Source: Nocardia asteroides
GTDB taxonomy: Bacteria; Actinomycetota; Actinomycetes; Mycobacteriales; Mycobacteriaceae
DNA length: 64,000 nt
Direction of reading: 5' to 3'
NCBI RefSeq assembly: GCF_900637185.1
Contig: NZ_LR134352.1
Location: 682,001-746,000, forward strand
The notes below the pieces were generated by a model. That model did not search any database, was not told the origin of the DNA, and worked only from the letters and a program-made list of their open reading frames with translations. Made by a program: the position numbers and the translations under genes. Shown one piece after another: positions 9,650 to 19,451 of this stretch (position 1 is the stretch's first letter; each line of letters begins with the position of its first letter).

Positions 9650-9955
9650 ATTCCGCGCAACCGCCGGGAGGGTGGCAACTTCGCGCATGTGCCGCTTGCT
9701 CAACCCACTCCCTTTCCGGACATTGTGAGACCGGACGGCTTCACAGTGTGGCACGAGAGTCTGGCATAGCAGTGACCCAGATCGCAATGGCTGAATCCCT
9801 GAGACCGGTATCACCTGGGCGGATGTGCTGGTCGGTGGTCCAAACGAACTCGTGTCCGTAGTGAACCACCACCCGGCCCGCGGGGTGCCCGGTTCGCCGT
9901 TTCGGTCCGGTTACCGATCGGTTGGCAACCTTTCGGCAAACCATATGACCCGTGG
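9650..9955. other. Intergenic region, 306 nt, no gene recognised
   Basis: The gap separates the TetR gene from the convergent kinase gene. Short open frames here have poor start contexts and low-complexity content. I see no clear promoter, RNA gene or strong terminator; small imperfect repeats such as GGTTG-GC-AACC near 9920 are not convincing. Confidence 0.5.
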
Positions 9956-11683
9956 TCAGGACTTGCGCAGGATGCCGCCGATGGTGCCGCCGAAAACCCC
10001 CGGCGTGCTGTAGGCGAGGCCACCGTCGGGCTGCAGCGTGACGACCGACGCGGCGCCGTCGTCGGTGCAGGTCGCCGCGCTCTTACCGGCCAGCTTCGCG
10101 CGGAAGACCAGGCGCTGGGTGGTCGCCTCGGTCAGCGTCTCCGACCGCTCGCACCGCTCACCGGAGATCGCGCCGGTGTTCGACGAGGTCGCGACCTTCT
10201 GGCCCACCTTGCCCTCCTTGATCGTCAGCTCGATCTCGAAGCGCACCGGACCGTCCGAGGCGGACCCACGCCACGTACCGAGGAAGGCGGCCGGAACCGT
10301 GGCGGACGGGGTGCCGCTGGGCACGCCGGTGCTGCCCGCGACGACCGTAGAGCTCGCGATCCCACTGTCCGCGGGCGCGCGCAACTGGGTACCGACCAGA
10401 TAGGCGCCCACCGCCACGGCCACCGCGACGGTGATGGCCGCAGCTGCCAGGAGATTGCGGGTCCGATGAGACTTCCCCGGCGGCCGACCGACCGGATACG
10501 GCCCGGAACCGGTGTCTATGGGGGTTACCGGCCCGTACCACGGCGCCGGAGTCGGACCGTCGGCCGGACGAACGACCGTCGGGTGGGCGAGGTGGCCGGG
10601 TGGTGGCGTGTGCCCACCGGTGCCGGCGGCCGGATACGACGGCCCGTGCGCACCGGTGCCGGTCCACGACTCGCTGCCGGTCGACGGCGGCCTGTACATG
10701 CCGGCGCCGGTCCAAGTCGGTGTGCTGCCGGTGGGGTGGGGCGGGGCGGGTGTGCCGGTGGTCGACGGAGCGCCGCCGATGGGGTGCGGTTCCGGGCCGG
10801 TGTCGAGATCCAGCAGCCGCACCGCGCGCATGCTCACCTCTTCGAGCACCGCGGGCGGCAGCCAGCCCGACCGGTCCGGTCCACTCAGCGCGGACAGCTC
10901 GGTCAGCACCTGTTGCGGTGTCGGCCGGGCGGCGGGGTCCTTGCGCACGCACGCGCCGACCAGCGGGCGCAGGCTCGGCGGCAGCCCGTCCAGGCGCGGC
11001 TCCTCGTAGACGATCCGCCACAGCAGCTGCACGAGTTCGGCGCTGCCGAACGGACCGTGTCCCGAGGCGGCGAAGGTGAGGACACCGCCGAGGGCGAACA
11101 CATCGCAGGCCGGACCGAGCGGTTCGCCCGTGACCTGCTCCGGGCACATGAACCCCGGGGACCCGATCACCTTGCCGGTGGTGGTGAGCGCGGTGTCCTC
11201 GACGGCGCGGGCGATCCCGAAGTCGACCACCTTGGGCCCGTCCACCGCCAGCAGCACATTGGACGGCTTCAGGTCCCGGTGCACCACGCCCGCGCCGTGG
11301 ATCGCGACGAGCGCTTCGGCCAGGCCACGGCCGAGCGCGATCAGCGCGGGCTCGCTGAACGGTCCGAACCTGGCGACCGCGTCCGACAGCGCGAGCCCGG
11401 CCACGAAACCGGTCGCCAGCCACGGCGGGTCGGCCTCCACATCGGCGTCGAGCACCGGCGCGGTGCACGCCCCGCCGACCCGCCGCGCCGCCGCGACCTC
11501 ACGCCGGAACCGCACCCGGAACTCGGGGTCGCCCAGCAGATCCGGCCGAATCACCTTCACCGCCACCGTGCGACCGCCCGCGTTGCGGCCCAGGTAGACC
11601 TTGCCCATCCCGCCCGCGCCGAGCACACCGAGCAGCCGATAGGCGCCGATCTGGCGTGGATCGTTCGTGCCGAGCGGTTGCAT
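9956..11683 (-). CDS. Transmembrane serine/threonine protein kinase (PASTA-less)
   Basis: A 575-residue Hanks-type kinase. The glycine loop is GAGGMGKVY (residues 22-30), Lys43 lies in VAVKVIRP, the catalytic loop is HRDLKPSN (Asp137), DFG is at 154-156, and the activation-segment end reads SPGFMCPE. A Pro/Gly/Thr-rich linker follows (about 285-405), then a membrane helix (about 412-432) and a 140-residue outside domain. That domain starts FLGTWRGSASDG and contains two cysteines (GERCERS, AATCTDD), resembling the small beta-barrel sensor of streptomycete kinases rather than PASTA repeats. It is the last gene of a same-strand block with the repeat protein and the HSP90-family gene, 17 nt after the former. 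Confidence 0.93.
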   Translation of the reverse strand: MQPLGTNDPRQIGAYRLLGVLGAGGMGKVYLGRNAGGRTVAVKVIRPDLLGDPEFRVRFRREVAAARRVGGACTAPVLDADVEADPPWLATGFVAGLALSDAVARFGPFSEPALIALGRGLAEALVAIHGAGVVHRDLKPSNVLLAVDGPKVVDFGIARAVEDTALTTTGKVIGSPGFMCPEQVTGEPLGPACDVFALGGVLTFAASGHGPFGSAELVQLLWRIVYEEPRLDGLPPSLRPLVGACVRKDPAARPTPQQVLTELSALSGPDRSGWLPPAVLEEVSMRAVRLLDLDTGPEPHPIGGAPSTTGTPAPPHPTGSTPTWTGAGMYRPPSTGSESWTGTGAHGPSYPAAGTGGHTPPPGHLAHPTVVRPADGPTPAPWYGPVTPIDTGSGPYPVGRPPGKSHRTRNLLAAAAITVAVAVAVGAYLVGTQLRAPADSGIASSTVVAGSTGVPSGTPSATVPAAFLGTWRGSASDGPVRFEIELTIKEGKVGQKVATSSNTGAISGERCERSETLTEATTQRLVFRAKLAGKSAATCTDDGAASVVTLQPDGGLAYSTPGVFGGTIGGILRKS

Positions 11684-11700
11684 CGCGTGGATCCTTCGAA

Positions 11701-14520
11701 TCAGCTGAGGGTGGAGCGGGTTTCGGCCAGCAGGCCGGTGAGCGCGCCGTAGGCGGGGTGGGTGTCGTCGACGTCGGTGATCGCGGCCGCGAGGACCTTC
11801 TCGGCTTCGGCGGCACGGTCGAGGCCGAGCAGGATCCGGGCGTGGTCGTAGTCGGCGCGCACGGCCCGGTCGAGGGCGTCGATCGCGCGGAAGCCGGCGG
11901 CGGCCGCCTCGGCGCGCGGCAACGCGTCCGGTAACCGACCGGCCGCGTGCAGGATTCGGGCCGCGTTCTGGTCCAGGCGGGCGCGGTGCCAGCTGAGCAG
12001 TTCGGCATCCGGGCCGGTGGCGGCGAGCTCGGCCAGTGCGGTGTCGGCGGGATCGATGGCCGCGACGGCGCCTGCCGAATCACCGGACCAGTGCAGGGAC
12101 ATGGCGGCGCTGTAGCGGCAGTAGACGACCCGGATCGGGTCGTCCACACGTGCGGCCACCTCGGCGGCGAGGCGGTAGCGTTCGGCGGCCTCGGCGTCGC
12201 GGTCCAGCGTGTCGAGCAGGTCGGCGGTTTCGGCGAGGACGTAGGCCTCGTCACCGAGATCCTCGACGGACCGGTCGAATTCGATGATCGCTTCGTACAC
12301 CGCGAGTGCCTGGTCGTGTTCGTGCAGCGAGCGGTGCAGACCGGCCAGCAGGTAGCGGCAGTTGCGCGCCGGCGCGCCCGCCTCGGCGGCGTCCAGCGCG
12401 GCGATCGCCGCTTCGGCCAGTTCGGCGGCGTCGAGCAGCTGCCCGGTGGCCCGGTAGGCGGCGGCCAGGTCCCACTGTGTGTAGGGCACCTCGTGCGGGT
12501 CGGCGGATTTCGCGATCGCGAGGGCGGTGAGCAGCTCGCCGACGGCCTCGGCGGGACGATCCAGGCGCAGCAGCAGTTCACCACGGCGGCGGTACACCGC
12601 CAGCCGGAAACCCTCGGCGGTGTCGGCGTCCAGCAGCGGTACGACCTCGTCGAGCAGGGTGAGCGCGGCGTCGAATTCCGCAGCGGCCCGGCGGATTCCG
12701 GCCAGATAGTAGAGCGTGGTCGCGGCCCGGAAAGGCAGCCTCGCCCGGCGGTACGCCGAACACGCCGCCCGCGCCGCGGTCTCGGCGTCCTCGATACGGG
12801 AGTTGTTCTCGGACAGATACATCCGCTGCTTGGCGACATCGCCGATCAGCGAGTCGTCACCCGACGCGGCGGCCTCGGCCGTGGCGTGGTCGAGCAGTTC
12901 GGGCAGTTCGGCGGCGTCGTCGTCGGTCAGCAGTCCGCGGTCGTACAGATCGAGCAGGCCACCCGAGAGCCGCAGGTCGGCGCCGACCCGGACCGCCGGA
13001 TCGGTGGACGCGCCCAACTGCGCGCGCGACGCGCGCAGCAGTGCGGTGGCCTCGGCGGGATCACCGTGCCTGCACAGATGCACGCCGAGCCGACCGAGCG
13101 CGATCTGGCGGCGGTCCTCGTCACCCGCGACGGTGAAGTGCTCGATCGCCTGGCGCAGCAGGGATTCGGTCTCGTGGCAGTCGCCACCGCGCGTGGACTC
13201 CCGCGCCAGCACGGCGGCACGTCTGCCCGCCAGCAGCGGATCGGCGGGCTCGGCGTCGGCGGCGAGCCGCCGGGTCAGCACCGCCACCTCGGTCATGGCG
13301 TCGCGTTCCTGGCCCAGCTCGGCCCGCTCGATCAGCTCGGCCGTGGTCAGCTCGGGCAGGTCGAGCGGGGCGGGGGCGGGCTCGATGGGCGCCCGGTGCA
13401 GGGCGGCGGCCGACAGCGGCAGCCGGTCCACGATCGGGGTGCTCGCCAGCAGCGTGTCGACCAGCTCGGTCTGGTGCGCGGTCCCGTTGCGCTGATCGAA
13501 CCGCGCCGCGATCGCCAGCGCCTCGGCGGCGAGCTCCTGCCCCAGTGCCCGCGCGGTCGATTCGGCGGCGGGGCGGTCGAGATGGGCGGGCCGCCGGACG
13601 ACGGTGTCGCCGTGACCGGCGTCGACGACAGTGCGCAGCAGCAGCGCGGCCGCGGCGGCGAAATCCTGGGCCGCGGCCGGGTGCGGCGCCCGGTCCAGCC
13701 AGCCGAGGTGCCGGTCGAGCAGTTCCAGGCCGCGGGCCTGATTGCCCGACAGCGCGCAGAATTCGAGATGCGTGGCGATGGCGGACAGGTCCTGGGGTTT
13801 GCCGCGCAGCACCCGGTAGGACCGGCGGTGCGCGTCGCGGGCCGCGTCGAGCTGGCCGGTGCGCAGATAGGGCAGCAGCAAGCCGGTCAAGATCATCTGC
13901 GGTTGTTCGGCGCAGTGCAGTTCGCCGCGCAGGACCGGCTCGGCCAGCTCGACGGCCTCGGCGTCACGGCCCCGTCGCGCCAGCCAGGCGACCTGGCCGG
14001 TCGGGTCGCAGCCCGCGCAGTCGGAATTCTCGTCGCGCGGTGTGGTGCACCATCTTTCGTACCAGTGTTCGGCCGCGGCCCGGTCACCCAGGTGTTCGGC
14101 GACGTAGTGCCGGTAGGCGTAGACGGCCTGCAGGCTCTGGCCCTCCACCCGGTACCGCCGCTCCATCTGGTCGAGCGCGGCCAGCGCCCGGTCCTTGGGT
14201 ACCTCGGGGAAGGTCGTCATCGCCCGCACCGCGAATTTGAAGTCCCAGCGCAGCGAGGACGGCACCCACTCCTCGTAGGCGCCCGGGTCGCGGTCGTAGT
14301 CGGCCAGGCAGCGGGCGAACGGGACGAACAGCTTGGCCGGGCTCATGCCCTGCGCGTAGGCGGCGATCAACCGCATGCGGGTGCCGAACGCGATGTCGGT
14401 GTGGCCGCCGGCTTCGGCGTGTCGCAGGACCTGTTCCAGCAGGGCGTCTTTGGCGTCGCCGTAGGGCATCTGCCCCGCCTGGGCGAGCAGCCGCCAGAGG
14501 TCGTCGGCTGTCTCGGACAT
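11701..14520 (-). CDS. Large tetratricopeptide-type helical-repeat protein
   Basis: A 939-residue protein with no signal peptide or membrane helix. It is built of repeated helix pairs rich in Ala, Leu, Asp and Glu; TPR-like units are clearest after residue 580 (AATLYYLAGIRRAAAEFDAAL, GDEAYVLAETADLLDTLDRDAEAAERYR). Near residues 175-195 is a cysteine group CTTP-CAGCD that could bind metal. The ATG start overlaps the stop of the HSP90-family gene (TGATG), and the kinase gene follows after 17 nt. TPR proteins act as scaffolds, and in eukaryotes TPR co-chaperones bind Hsp90; a co-chaperone or adaptor role here is inference. Confidence 0.75.
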   Translation of the reverse strand: MSETADDLWRLLAQAGQMPYGDAKDALLEQVLRHAEAGGHTDIAFGTRMRLIAAYAQGMSPAKLFVPFARCLADYDRDPGAYEEWVPSSLRWDFKFAVRAMTTFPEVPKDRALAALDQMERRYRVEGQSLQAVYAYRHYVAEHLGDRAAAEHWYERWCTTPRDENSDCAGCDPTGQVAWLARRGRDAEAVELAEPVLRGELHCAEQPQMILTGLLLPYLRTGQLDAARDAHRRSYRVLRGKPQDLSAIATHLEFCALSGNQARGLELLDRHLGWLDRAPHPAAAQDFAAAAALLLRTVVDAGHGDTVVRRPAHLDRPAAESTARALGQELAAEALAIAARFDQRNGTAHQTELVDTLLASTPIVDRLPLSAAALHRAPIEPAPAPLDLPELTTAELIERAELGQERDAMTEVAVLTRRLAADAEPADPLLAGRRAAVLARESTRGGDCHETESLLRQAIEHFTVAGDEDRRQIALGRLGVHLCRHGDPAEATALLRASRAQLGASTDPAVRVGADLRLSGGLLDLYDRGLLTDDDAAELPELLDHATAEAAASGDDSLIGDVAKQRMYLSENNSRIEDAETAARAACSAYRRARLPFRAATTLYYLAGIRRAAAEFDAALTLLDEVVPLLDADTAEGFRLAVYRRRGELLLRLDRPAEAVGELLTALAIAKSADPHEVPYTQWDLAAAYRATGQLLDAAELAEAAIAALDAAEAGAPARNCRYLLAGLHRSLHEHDQALAVYEAIIEFDRSVEDLGDEAYVLAETADLLDTLDRDAEAAERYRLAAEVAARVDDPIRVVYCRYSAAMSLHWSGDSAGAVAAIDPADTALAELAATGPDAELLSWHRARLDQNAARILHAAGRLPDALPRAEAAAAGFRAIDALDRAVRADYDHARILLGLDRAAEAEKVLAAAITDVDDTHPAYGALTGLLAETRSTLS

Positions 14521-16319
14521 CAGAGTTCTCCCTGCGGATCATGCACGGCCCAGTCGAGCAGGCCGACGAACGACTTGTTCAGCAGCGCGGTATCGACCGG
14601 CCGCATCGGATGCTGGCCGAGCAGCAGCGCCTGGCTGTAGAGCGCCTCCACCGCCATCGTCACCAGGCGGGCGTCGGTGAGCCCGGCGATGCGGCGCACC
14701 AGCGGATTCCGGTGGTTGAGCACCAGTTGCGGCCGGTCACCGTCGCGGCCGGAATCGAAGGCGCCGAGGACGTCGGCCCACAGCTCGTCGGCGATCTCCC
14801 TGGTGGCGCGCAGTTCGGCGCGGTGCTGGGTGTCGCGGTCGAGCAGGTACAGCGCCGAGAGCGAGGGCGGATCGAAGGTGCGCAGCACGATCTCGCAGTC
14901 GAGCCGGTCGAGTACCCGCTGCGCGGTCGACAGGAACGGGCGCAGCGCCAGTTCGGTCGACGGGTCGACCAGGTCGAAGTGGGTCGCCAGGGCGGCGGTG
15001 TCCAGGCGCGTCACCTGGATGCCGGGGTCGAGCGCGGGCAGTCGCTCGAGGATCTCGGTGATGTAGGTGTAGCCGCCGTTCACCAGGCCCAGGCCCTGCG
15101 CGGCCGCCACCGCGCCGAGCTGGCGGAACTCCTCCACCGACGGCGTGTAGCCGACCCCGCCGAAGCGGCGCCGGAATTCGGCGAGCGGGATCTGGCCGGC
15201 GTTGGTCTCCACCGGCAACCATCGGTCGACCAGCCGGAGCATGTCGTCGTCGTGCAGGGCGAGCGCCTTCACCCCAAGGTCGTGCACGCGCAGGAAACGG
15301 GCCAGCGCGGCAGGGTCGGCGGTGGACAGCTCCACCAGCCAGTCCCGGATCTGCCCGCCGAGCGCCTCCCTGGTGGCCTCGAGCAGGTCATCCTCGTAGA
15401 GTGCCTCCCGGCTGGCGGTGGGCCGCAGCTCGGTGGTGTCGACGACACAGCGCACGAAGAACGCCCAGTCGGGCAACAGCCCGGCGACGCTCTCCGCGAG
15501 CAGCATCCGCTTGAGATACACCCGGTGCCCGGCCTTGGCCGCCGGGTTCACCGGCTGCGGAAGCACGAAAGCCACACCCGTGACGCCGGATTCGGCGCAG
15601 CTGAGATCGAAGGTGGCGAACGGGGTGAAGCCGAAGGTGTCCTCGGCGTAGGCGGCCAGCGCGGCCTTACGGTCGTCGGGGGTGGGGTGGTTGGCCCGCC
15701 ACGGCACCTCGGGTTCGGTGATCGAGCGCCCGTCGACGGTGACCTCGAACGGCAGCAGACTCCCGAACAGGGCGGCCAGTTCGGTGACGGTGGCGCCGGT
15801 GAGCCACTGTTCGGCACCGCGCCGTGGCGTCAGGATCACGGTGGTGCCCGGTTCCTCGCGGCTCTGCGCGGCGGGCTCGACGCGGTAGCGGCCGTCGGCG
15901 AAGCCGGTCCAGCGGACCGTCGGCCCACCGCGCGCCGAGCGGGTGAGCACGGTGACCTCGTCGGCCACCAGGAAGCACGAGAGCAGGCCGATGCCGAACT
16001 GGCCCAGGAACTCGTGCCTGGCGAAGCCGAGATCGTCGCGCTTGCCGCTGCGGCCGATGGTGGCCAGGAAGGTGTGCACCTCGGCCTCGGTGAGCCCGAT
16101 GCCGGTGTCGTGGATCCGGATGCTGCCGTCACCGGTGCGGTCGGCGGTCTCGATCCGCACGCTGAGCTGGGCCGACGGGTCGAGCACGGGGCGCGCGGTG
16201 CTCGCGTCGACGGCGTTCTGCATCAGCTCGCGCACATACACCCGCGGACTGCCGTACAGGTGGTGACTGAGCAGGTCGACCACACCACGCAAATCGACCT
16301 GGAATACCTGTTCCACCAC
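14520..16319 (-). CDS. HSP90-family (HtpG-like) ATPase
   Basis: A 599-residue GHKL ATPase with HSP90 organisation. The N-box ELMQNAVDAS has the catalytic Glu and Mg-binding Asn. The G1 box is HDTGIGLTEAEV, the G2 region is GQFGIGLLSCFLVAD, and GTTVIL closes the nucleotide domain. The middle domain keeps the R-x-SRE element as RPTASREALYEDDLLE. Sequence elsewhere is far from canonical HtpG, and the C-terminal part is divergent. The start is the GTG at 16319. It begins the block with the repeat protein (1-nt overlap) and the kinase. Probably an ATP-driven chaperone for specific clients; the client is unknown. Confidence 0.88.
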   Translation of the reverse strand: MVEQVFQVDLRGVVDLLSHHLYGSPRVYVRELMQNAVDASTARPVLDPSAQLSVRIETADRTGDGSIRIHDTGIGLTEAEVHTFLATIGRSGKRDDLGFARHEFLGQFGIGLLSCFLVADEVTVLTRSARGGPTVRWTGFADGRYRVEPAAQSREEPGTTVILTPRRGAEQWLTGATVTELAALFGSLLPFEVTVDGRSITEPEVPWRANHPTPDDRKAALAAYAEDTFGFTPFATFDLSCAESGVTGVAFVLPQPVNPAAKAGHRVYLKRMLLAESVAGLLPDWAFFVRCVVDTTELRPTASREALYEDDLLEATREALGGQIRDWLVELSTADPAALARFLRVHDLGVKALALHDDDMLRLVDRWLPVETNAGQIPLAEFRRRFGGVGYTPSVEEFRQLGAVAAAQGLGLVNGGYTYITEILERLPALDPGIQVTRLDTAALATHFDLVDPSTELALRPFLSTAQRVLDRLDCEIVLRTFDPPSLSALYLLDRDTQHRAELRATREIADELWADVLGAFDSGRDGDRPQLVLNHRNPLVRRIAGLTDARLVTMAVEALYSQALLLGQHPMRPVDTALLNKSFVGLLDWAVHDPQGEL

Positions 16320-16411
16320 CGGTCCCCTCCGAGCACGAGCACTACTTGCCCGGCCACTGTAACCGCAGTTCGCGCCGCGTACCGGCCCCGATGCCCGGGG
16401 GCTGACCAGCC

Positions 16412-19330
16412 TCAGCGCGGGTCGCGGGCGAGCTCGGTGCGATTGGTGACGCCCAGCTTGGCGAGGATGTTGCGAATGTGGGTTTCGACGGTGCGTTCGG
16501 AAAGCACGAGGCGGGTCGCGATTTCGCGATTCGTCAGGCCCGATGCCGCGAGATCCCGGACCTCGCGCTCCCGGGGCGTGAGCGGATCGGCGGTGCGGGT
16601 GGCGGCGTCGATCCGGGTGAGCAGGACGTCGGCGGCGGCCAGCCTGCCCGCCATGCCGAGCCTGCGGAAGCCGGCCGCCGCCCGCTCGGCCTCGGTGCGC
16701 GCGGCGGTGAACTCGGCGCGGGCGAGCAGGGTACGGGCCAGGCCGAGGTGACCGAGCGCGACGAAAGGTCGCGCGCCGATTCCGGTGTCCATCGCCAGGC
16801 CGCGCCGGTACAGCTCCACGGCGGCGTCCAGATGCCCGGCGACGCGCGCGTTGTCGGCGCGGACCCGGGCCAGTGAGCTGACGCAGATCAGCGCGCCCGT
16901 GCCGTCGGCGGAATAGTGCTGCTCCTGGCCCGCCAGCGCGTGGAAGACCCGGTCGGCGGTGTCGGCGTCGTCGAGCAGTTCGGCGATGATACCGACGCTG
17001 TATACCGTGCCCGCCCAGCGTGGGCCGCGTTCGAGGGTGTCGGGCAGGGTGCGGAAGGGCGCGAAAAGCGCGGTGGCTTCCTCGATGTCACCGGCCAGCG
17101 CGTGCATCATCGGCGCGAAGAGCTGGGCGATGGGGATTTTCGGCGCGAACGACAGCGCCTCGACGGCCGCGTTCAGCTCGTCGCGGTCGACCTGGCCGAC
17201 GATCACCGCGTACATGCCGCGGAAGGCGTGGTGCAGTCCGGCCAGCGAGAAGTCGCCGATGCCGAGGGCCAACTCGTAGGCGGCGGTGTCGAATTCGAGC
17301 GCGGCGGCGAGTTCGCCGACGAGTACGGCGCGGGTGGCGCGCAGGCGCAGCAGGTGCCAGCGAGCGATCGGCAGACGTCGCTGCTCGGCCAGGAGTTCGA
17401 TGCGATCCAGTGCGGTGTCGAAGGCCGCGAGATCGCCGCGTTGCAGGCTCGCGTCGGCTGTCCACACATGTCCCCAGAGCTGGGCCAGCGGCTGTTCGGC
17501 GTAGACGGCGATCTCGATCGCTTTGGCCGCCAGCGTGGTTCGTTCTGCCAGGTATTCGGGTGCGGCCAGCGACAGGTGCCTGGCGTGGATGACGTCCAGG
17601 GCGACATCGGGATCGGTGGACCGCTCGGCGGCCCGCATCGCCCGCTCCGACAGCGCTCTGGCCTCGGCTCCCGCGCCGCGATCGGCGGCCGAGAGCGCGT
17701 GCCTGGCCAGGATGCGGGCGATCAGGTCGTCGTGCGTTCCGGGTTCGAGCCGTCGCAGCGCGGTGGCGCAGAGCTGGTCGAGGCGGGTCATCACGGTGGG
17801 GGTGGTGACGCCGTGAACCACCAGCGCGGCCTCGGCCAGCAGGTCTGGCCGGGCGGCCCGCTCGGCCAGGTCAGCGGCCGCGACACAGTGGGCGAGACTG
17901 TCGGCGATGCGGCCCGCCGCGAACTCGTCCCTGGCCAGTTCGACCAGCAGCTCGGCGCGTTCGGCCTCGGCCGCGCCGGCCGCCGCCTCGACGGCCCACT
18001 CCCCGAAGCGAATCGCGTCCTCGTGGGCCGCCGCGGCGCGCGCCGACCGCGCCGCCCGGCGCGACCAGTGCCGCGTTTCGGCGGAGTCGGCGGCATGGCG
18101 CCAGTGCGTGGCGATCGCCCCGGCGATGGCGGAATCGGGGGCGTCCCGCGCGGCCAGCGCCGTCGCGGCGGCGCGGTGCCAGGTCGTCCGGCGGGACGGG
18201 CGCAGATCGGCGTAGACGGCGTCGCGCACCAGCGCGTGGGTGAACCCGGTTGTGCCGTCCTCGAATCGGCGCACGATGCCCGCCGCGGTCGCGGCGTCGA
18301 CGGCGTCCAGCACGCGGTGGTTCACTTGCGCGGCCGCCCGGTTGGCCTCGGCCATACGAGGATCCGATGCCGTATCGACGATGGCGGCTGCGCGATGGCT
18401 CGGTTCGTCCGCCCCATCGATCGCTCGCCGATGCACTGCGAGATCGGCAGCTGTGGCGCGGTGTTCGGATTCAGCGGTGGCGCAGAGCTGTTCGAGCAGC
18501 GTGAAGTCGATGCGTTCGCCGAGCACGCTGGCGGCGCCAAGTACCGCTATGTCCGCGGGCGCGAGCCGGTCGAGTTGGGCCAGCACGAGTCTGCGTACGC
18601 CGGGCTGGGAGAGGACGGCGTCGGTTCCGCAATCCTGTTCGTTCACACCGGATTCCAGGATCAGCCGGACGAGCAGGGGGTTGCCGTCCGTGCGGTCGTG
18701 GACACGGGTGGCGAGGTCGGGGGACAGTCCGCGCTGGTCGAGCCAGTAGCGGACTTCCGGCTCGGAGAGCCCGGATATCGGGAGGGCCTGCGCGTTCGCC
18801 AGACGCAGCCAGTCCGGTTGGTGGGTGAGCAGAGTCGGGCCCGCGGGTTCGCGGGCGGTGCCAACGACGAGCAGTTTGGCGCGGGCCGTCTCGGTGACGA
18901 CGTGGGTGAGCAGCGCCAGCGAGGTCGGGTCGGCCCAGTGCAGGTCGTCGAGGACCAGCAGCAACCCGGTGTCCGCCGAGGCGGCGGTGAGGACGTCGGC
19001 GACCTCGGTGAACATCCGGAACCGCCGCGCCGCCGCGCCGCCACCCGGCTCGGTGACGGTATCCAGCGCGGCCGCCAGCTCGGGCAGCTCGCGGGCCGCG
19101 CGGCGCCACGGCCACAGTGGCGGCATCCCGGCGTCGTCGAGCGCGTTGCCGCGGGCCACCCGCAGGCCCGCCGCGCCCGCCAGCTCGACCGCGCGTTCGG
19201 CCAGCCACGACTTGCCGATCCCGGCCGGCCCGCTGACCAGCACGAACCGCCCGCCGCCCGAGGCAGCGGCCAGCACCGCCGCGCGCAACCGCGCGACCTC
19301 CTCGTGCCGTCCGACCGCCGGAGTCCGCAT
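16412..19330 (-). CDS. LAL-type LuxR-family regulator with AAA ATPase domain
   Basis: A 972-residue large ATP-binding regulator. The N-terminal STAND/AAA domain has Walker A VSGPAGIGKSWLAE (about 32-45) and Walker B LLLVLDDLHWADPTS. A long helical middle region follows, and the C-terminal LuxR helix-turn-helix is LTPREREVRDLAASG and TNREIATRLVLSERTVETH. This class activates carbon-source or secondary-metabolite genes on binding ligand and ATP. The start is ATG 19330. It lies on the same strand as the HSP90 block but 92 nt upstream, and is divergent from the 19452 gene, which it may control. Confidence 0.92.
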   Translation of the reverse strand: MRTPAVGRHEEVARLRAAVLAAASGGGRFVLVSGPAGIGKSWLAERAVELAGAAGLRVARGNALDDAGMPPLWPWRRAARELPELAAALDTVTEPGGGAAARRFRMFTEVADVLTAASADTGLLLVLDDLHWADPTSLALLTHVVTETARAKLLVVGTAREPAGPTLLTHQPDWLRLANAQALPISGLSEPEVRYWLDQRGLSPDLATRVHDRTDGNPLLVRLILESGVNEQDCGTDAVLSQPGVRRLVLAQLDRLAPADIAVLGAASVLGERIDFTLLEQLCATAESEHRATAADLAVHRRAIDGADEPSHRAAAIVDTASDPRMAEANRAAAQVNHRVLDAVDAATAAGIVRRFEDGTTGFTHALVRDAVYADLRPSRRTTWHRAAATALAARDAPDSAIAGAIATHWRHAADSAETRHWSRRAARSARAAAAHEDAIRFGEWAVEAAAGAAEAERAELLVELARDEFAAGRIADSLAHCVAAADLAERAARPDLLAEAALVVHGVTTPTVMTRLDQLCATALRRLEPGTHDDLIARILARHALSAADRGAGAEARALSERAMRAAERSTDPDVALDVIHARHLSLAAPEYLAERTTLAAKAIEIAVYAEQPLAQLWGHVWTADASLQRGDLAAFDTALDRIELLAEQRRLPIARWHLLRLRATRAVLVGELAAALEFDTAAYELALGIGDFSLAGLHHAFRGMYAVIVGQVDRDELNAAVEALSFAPKIPIAQLFAPMMHALAGDIEEATALFAPFRTLPDTLERGPRWAGTVYSVGIIAELLDDADTADRVFHALAGQEQHYSADGTGALICVSSLARVRADNARVAGHLDAAVELYRRGLAMDTGIGARPFVALGHLGLARTLLARAEFTAARTEAERAAAGFRRLGMAGRLAAADVLLTRIDAATRTADPLTPREREVRDLAASGLTNREIATRLVLSERTVETHIRNILAKLGVTNRTELARDPR

Positions 19331-19359
19331 CGCACCAGTATCGCGCGCCCGCGAAGTTC

Positions 19360-19378
19360 AGTACCGCGATTACGTACT
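19360..19378. promoter_or_regulatory. Inverted repeat in a divergent promoter region
   Basis: AGTAC (19360-19364), 9 bases, GTACT (19374-19378), between the LAL regulator and the 19452 gene. The arms are short; a regulator site is possible but weakly supported. Confidence 0.3.
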
Positions 19379-19451
19379 AGCACTGATCCGCGCCGGCGCG
19401 GTGGCGGCGATGCTGAAATCACCGAATTCCCCAGGTCAGGAGCTGAAAATC

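Noticed and set aside
9741..9944. Short frames in the gap between the TetR and kinase genes
   Set aside because: No ribosome site, no family resemblance, and both strands are equally open.
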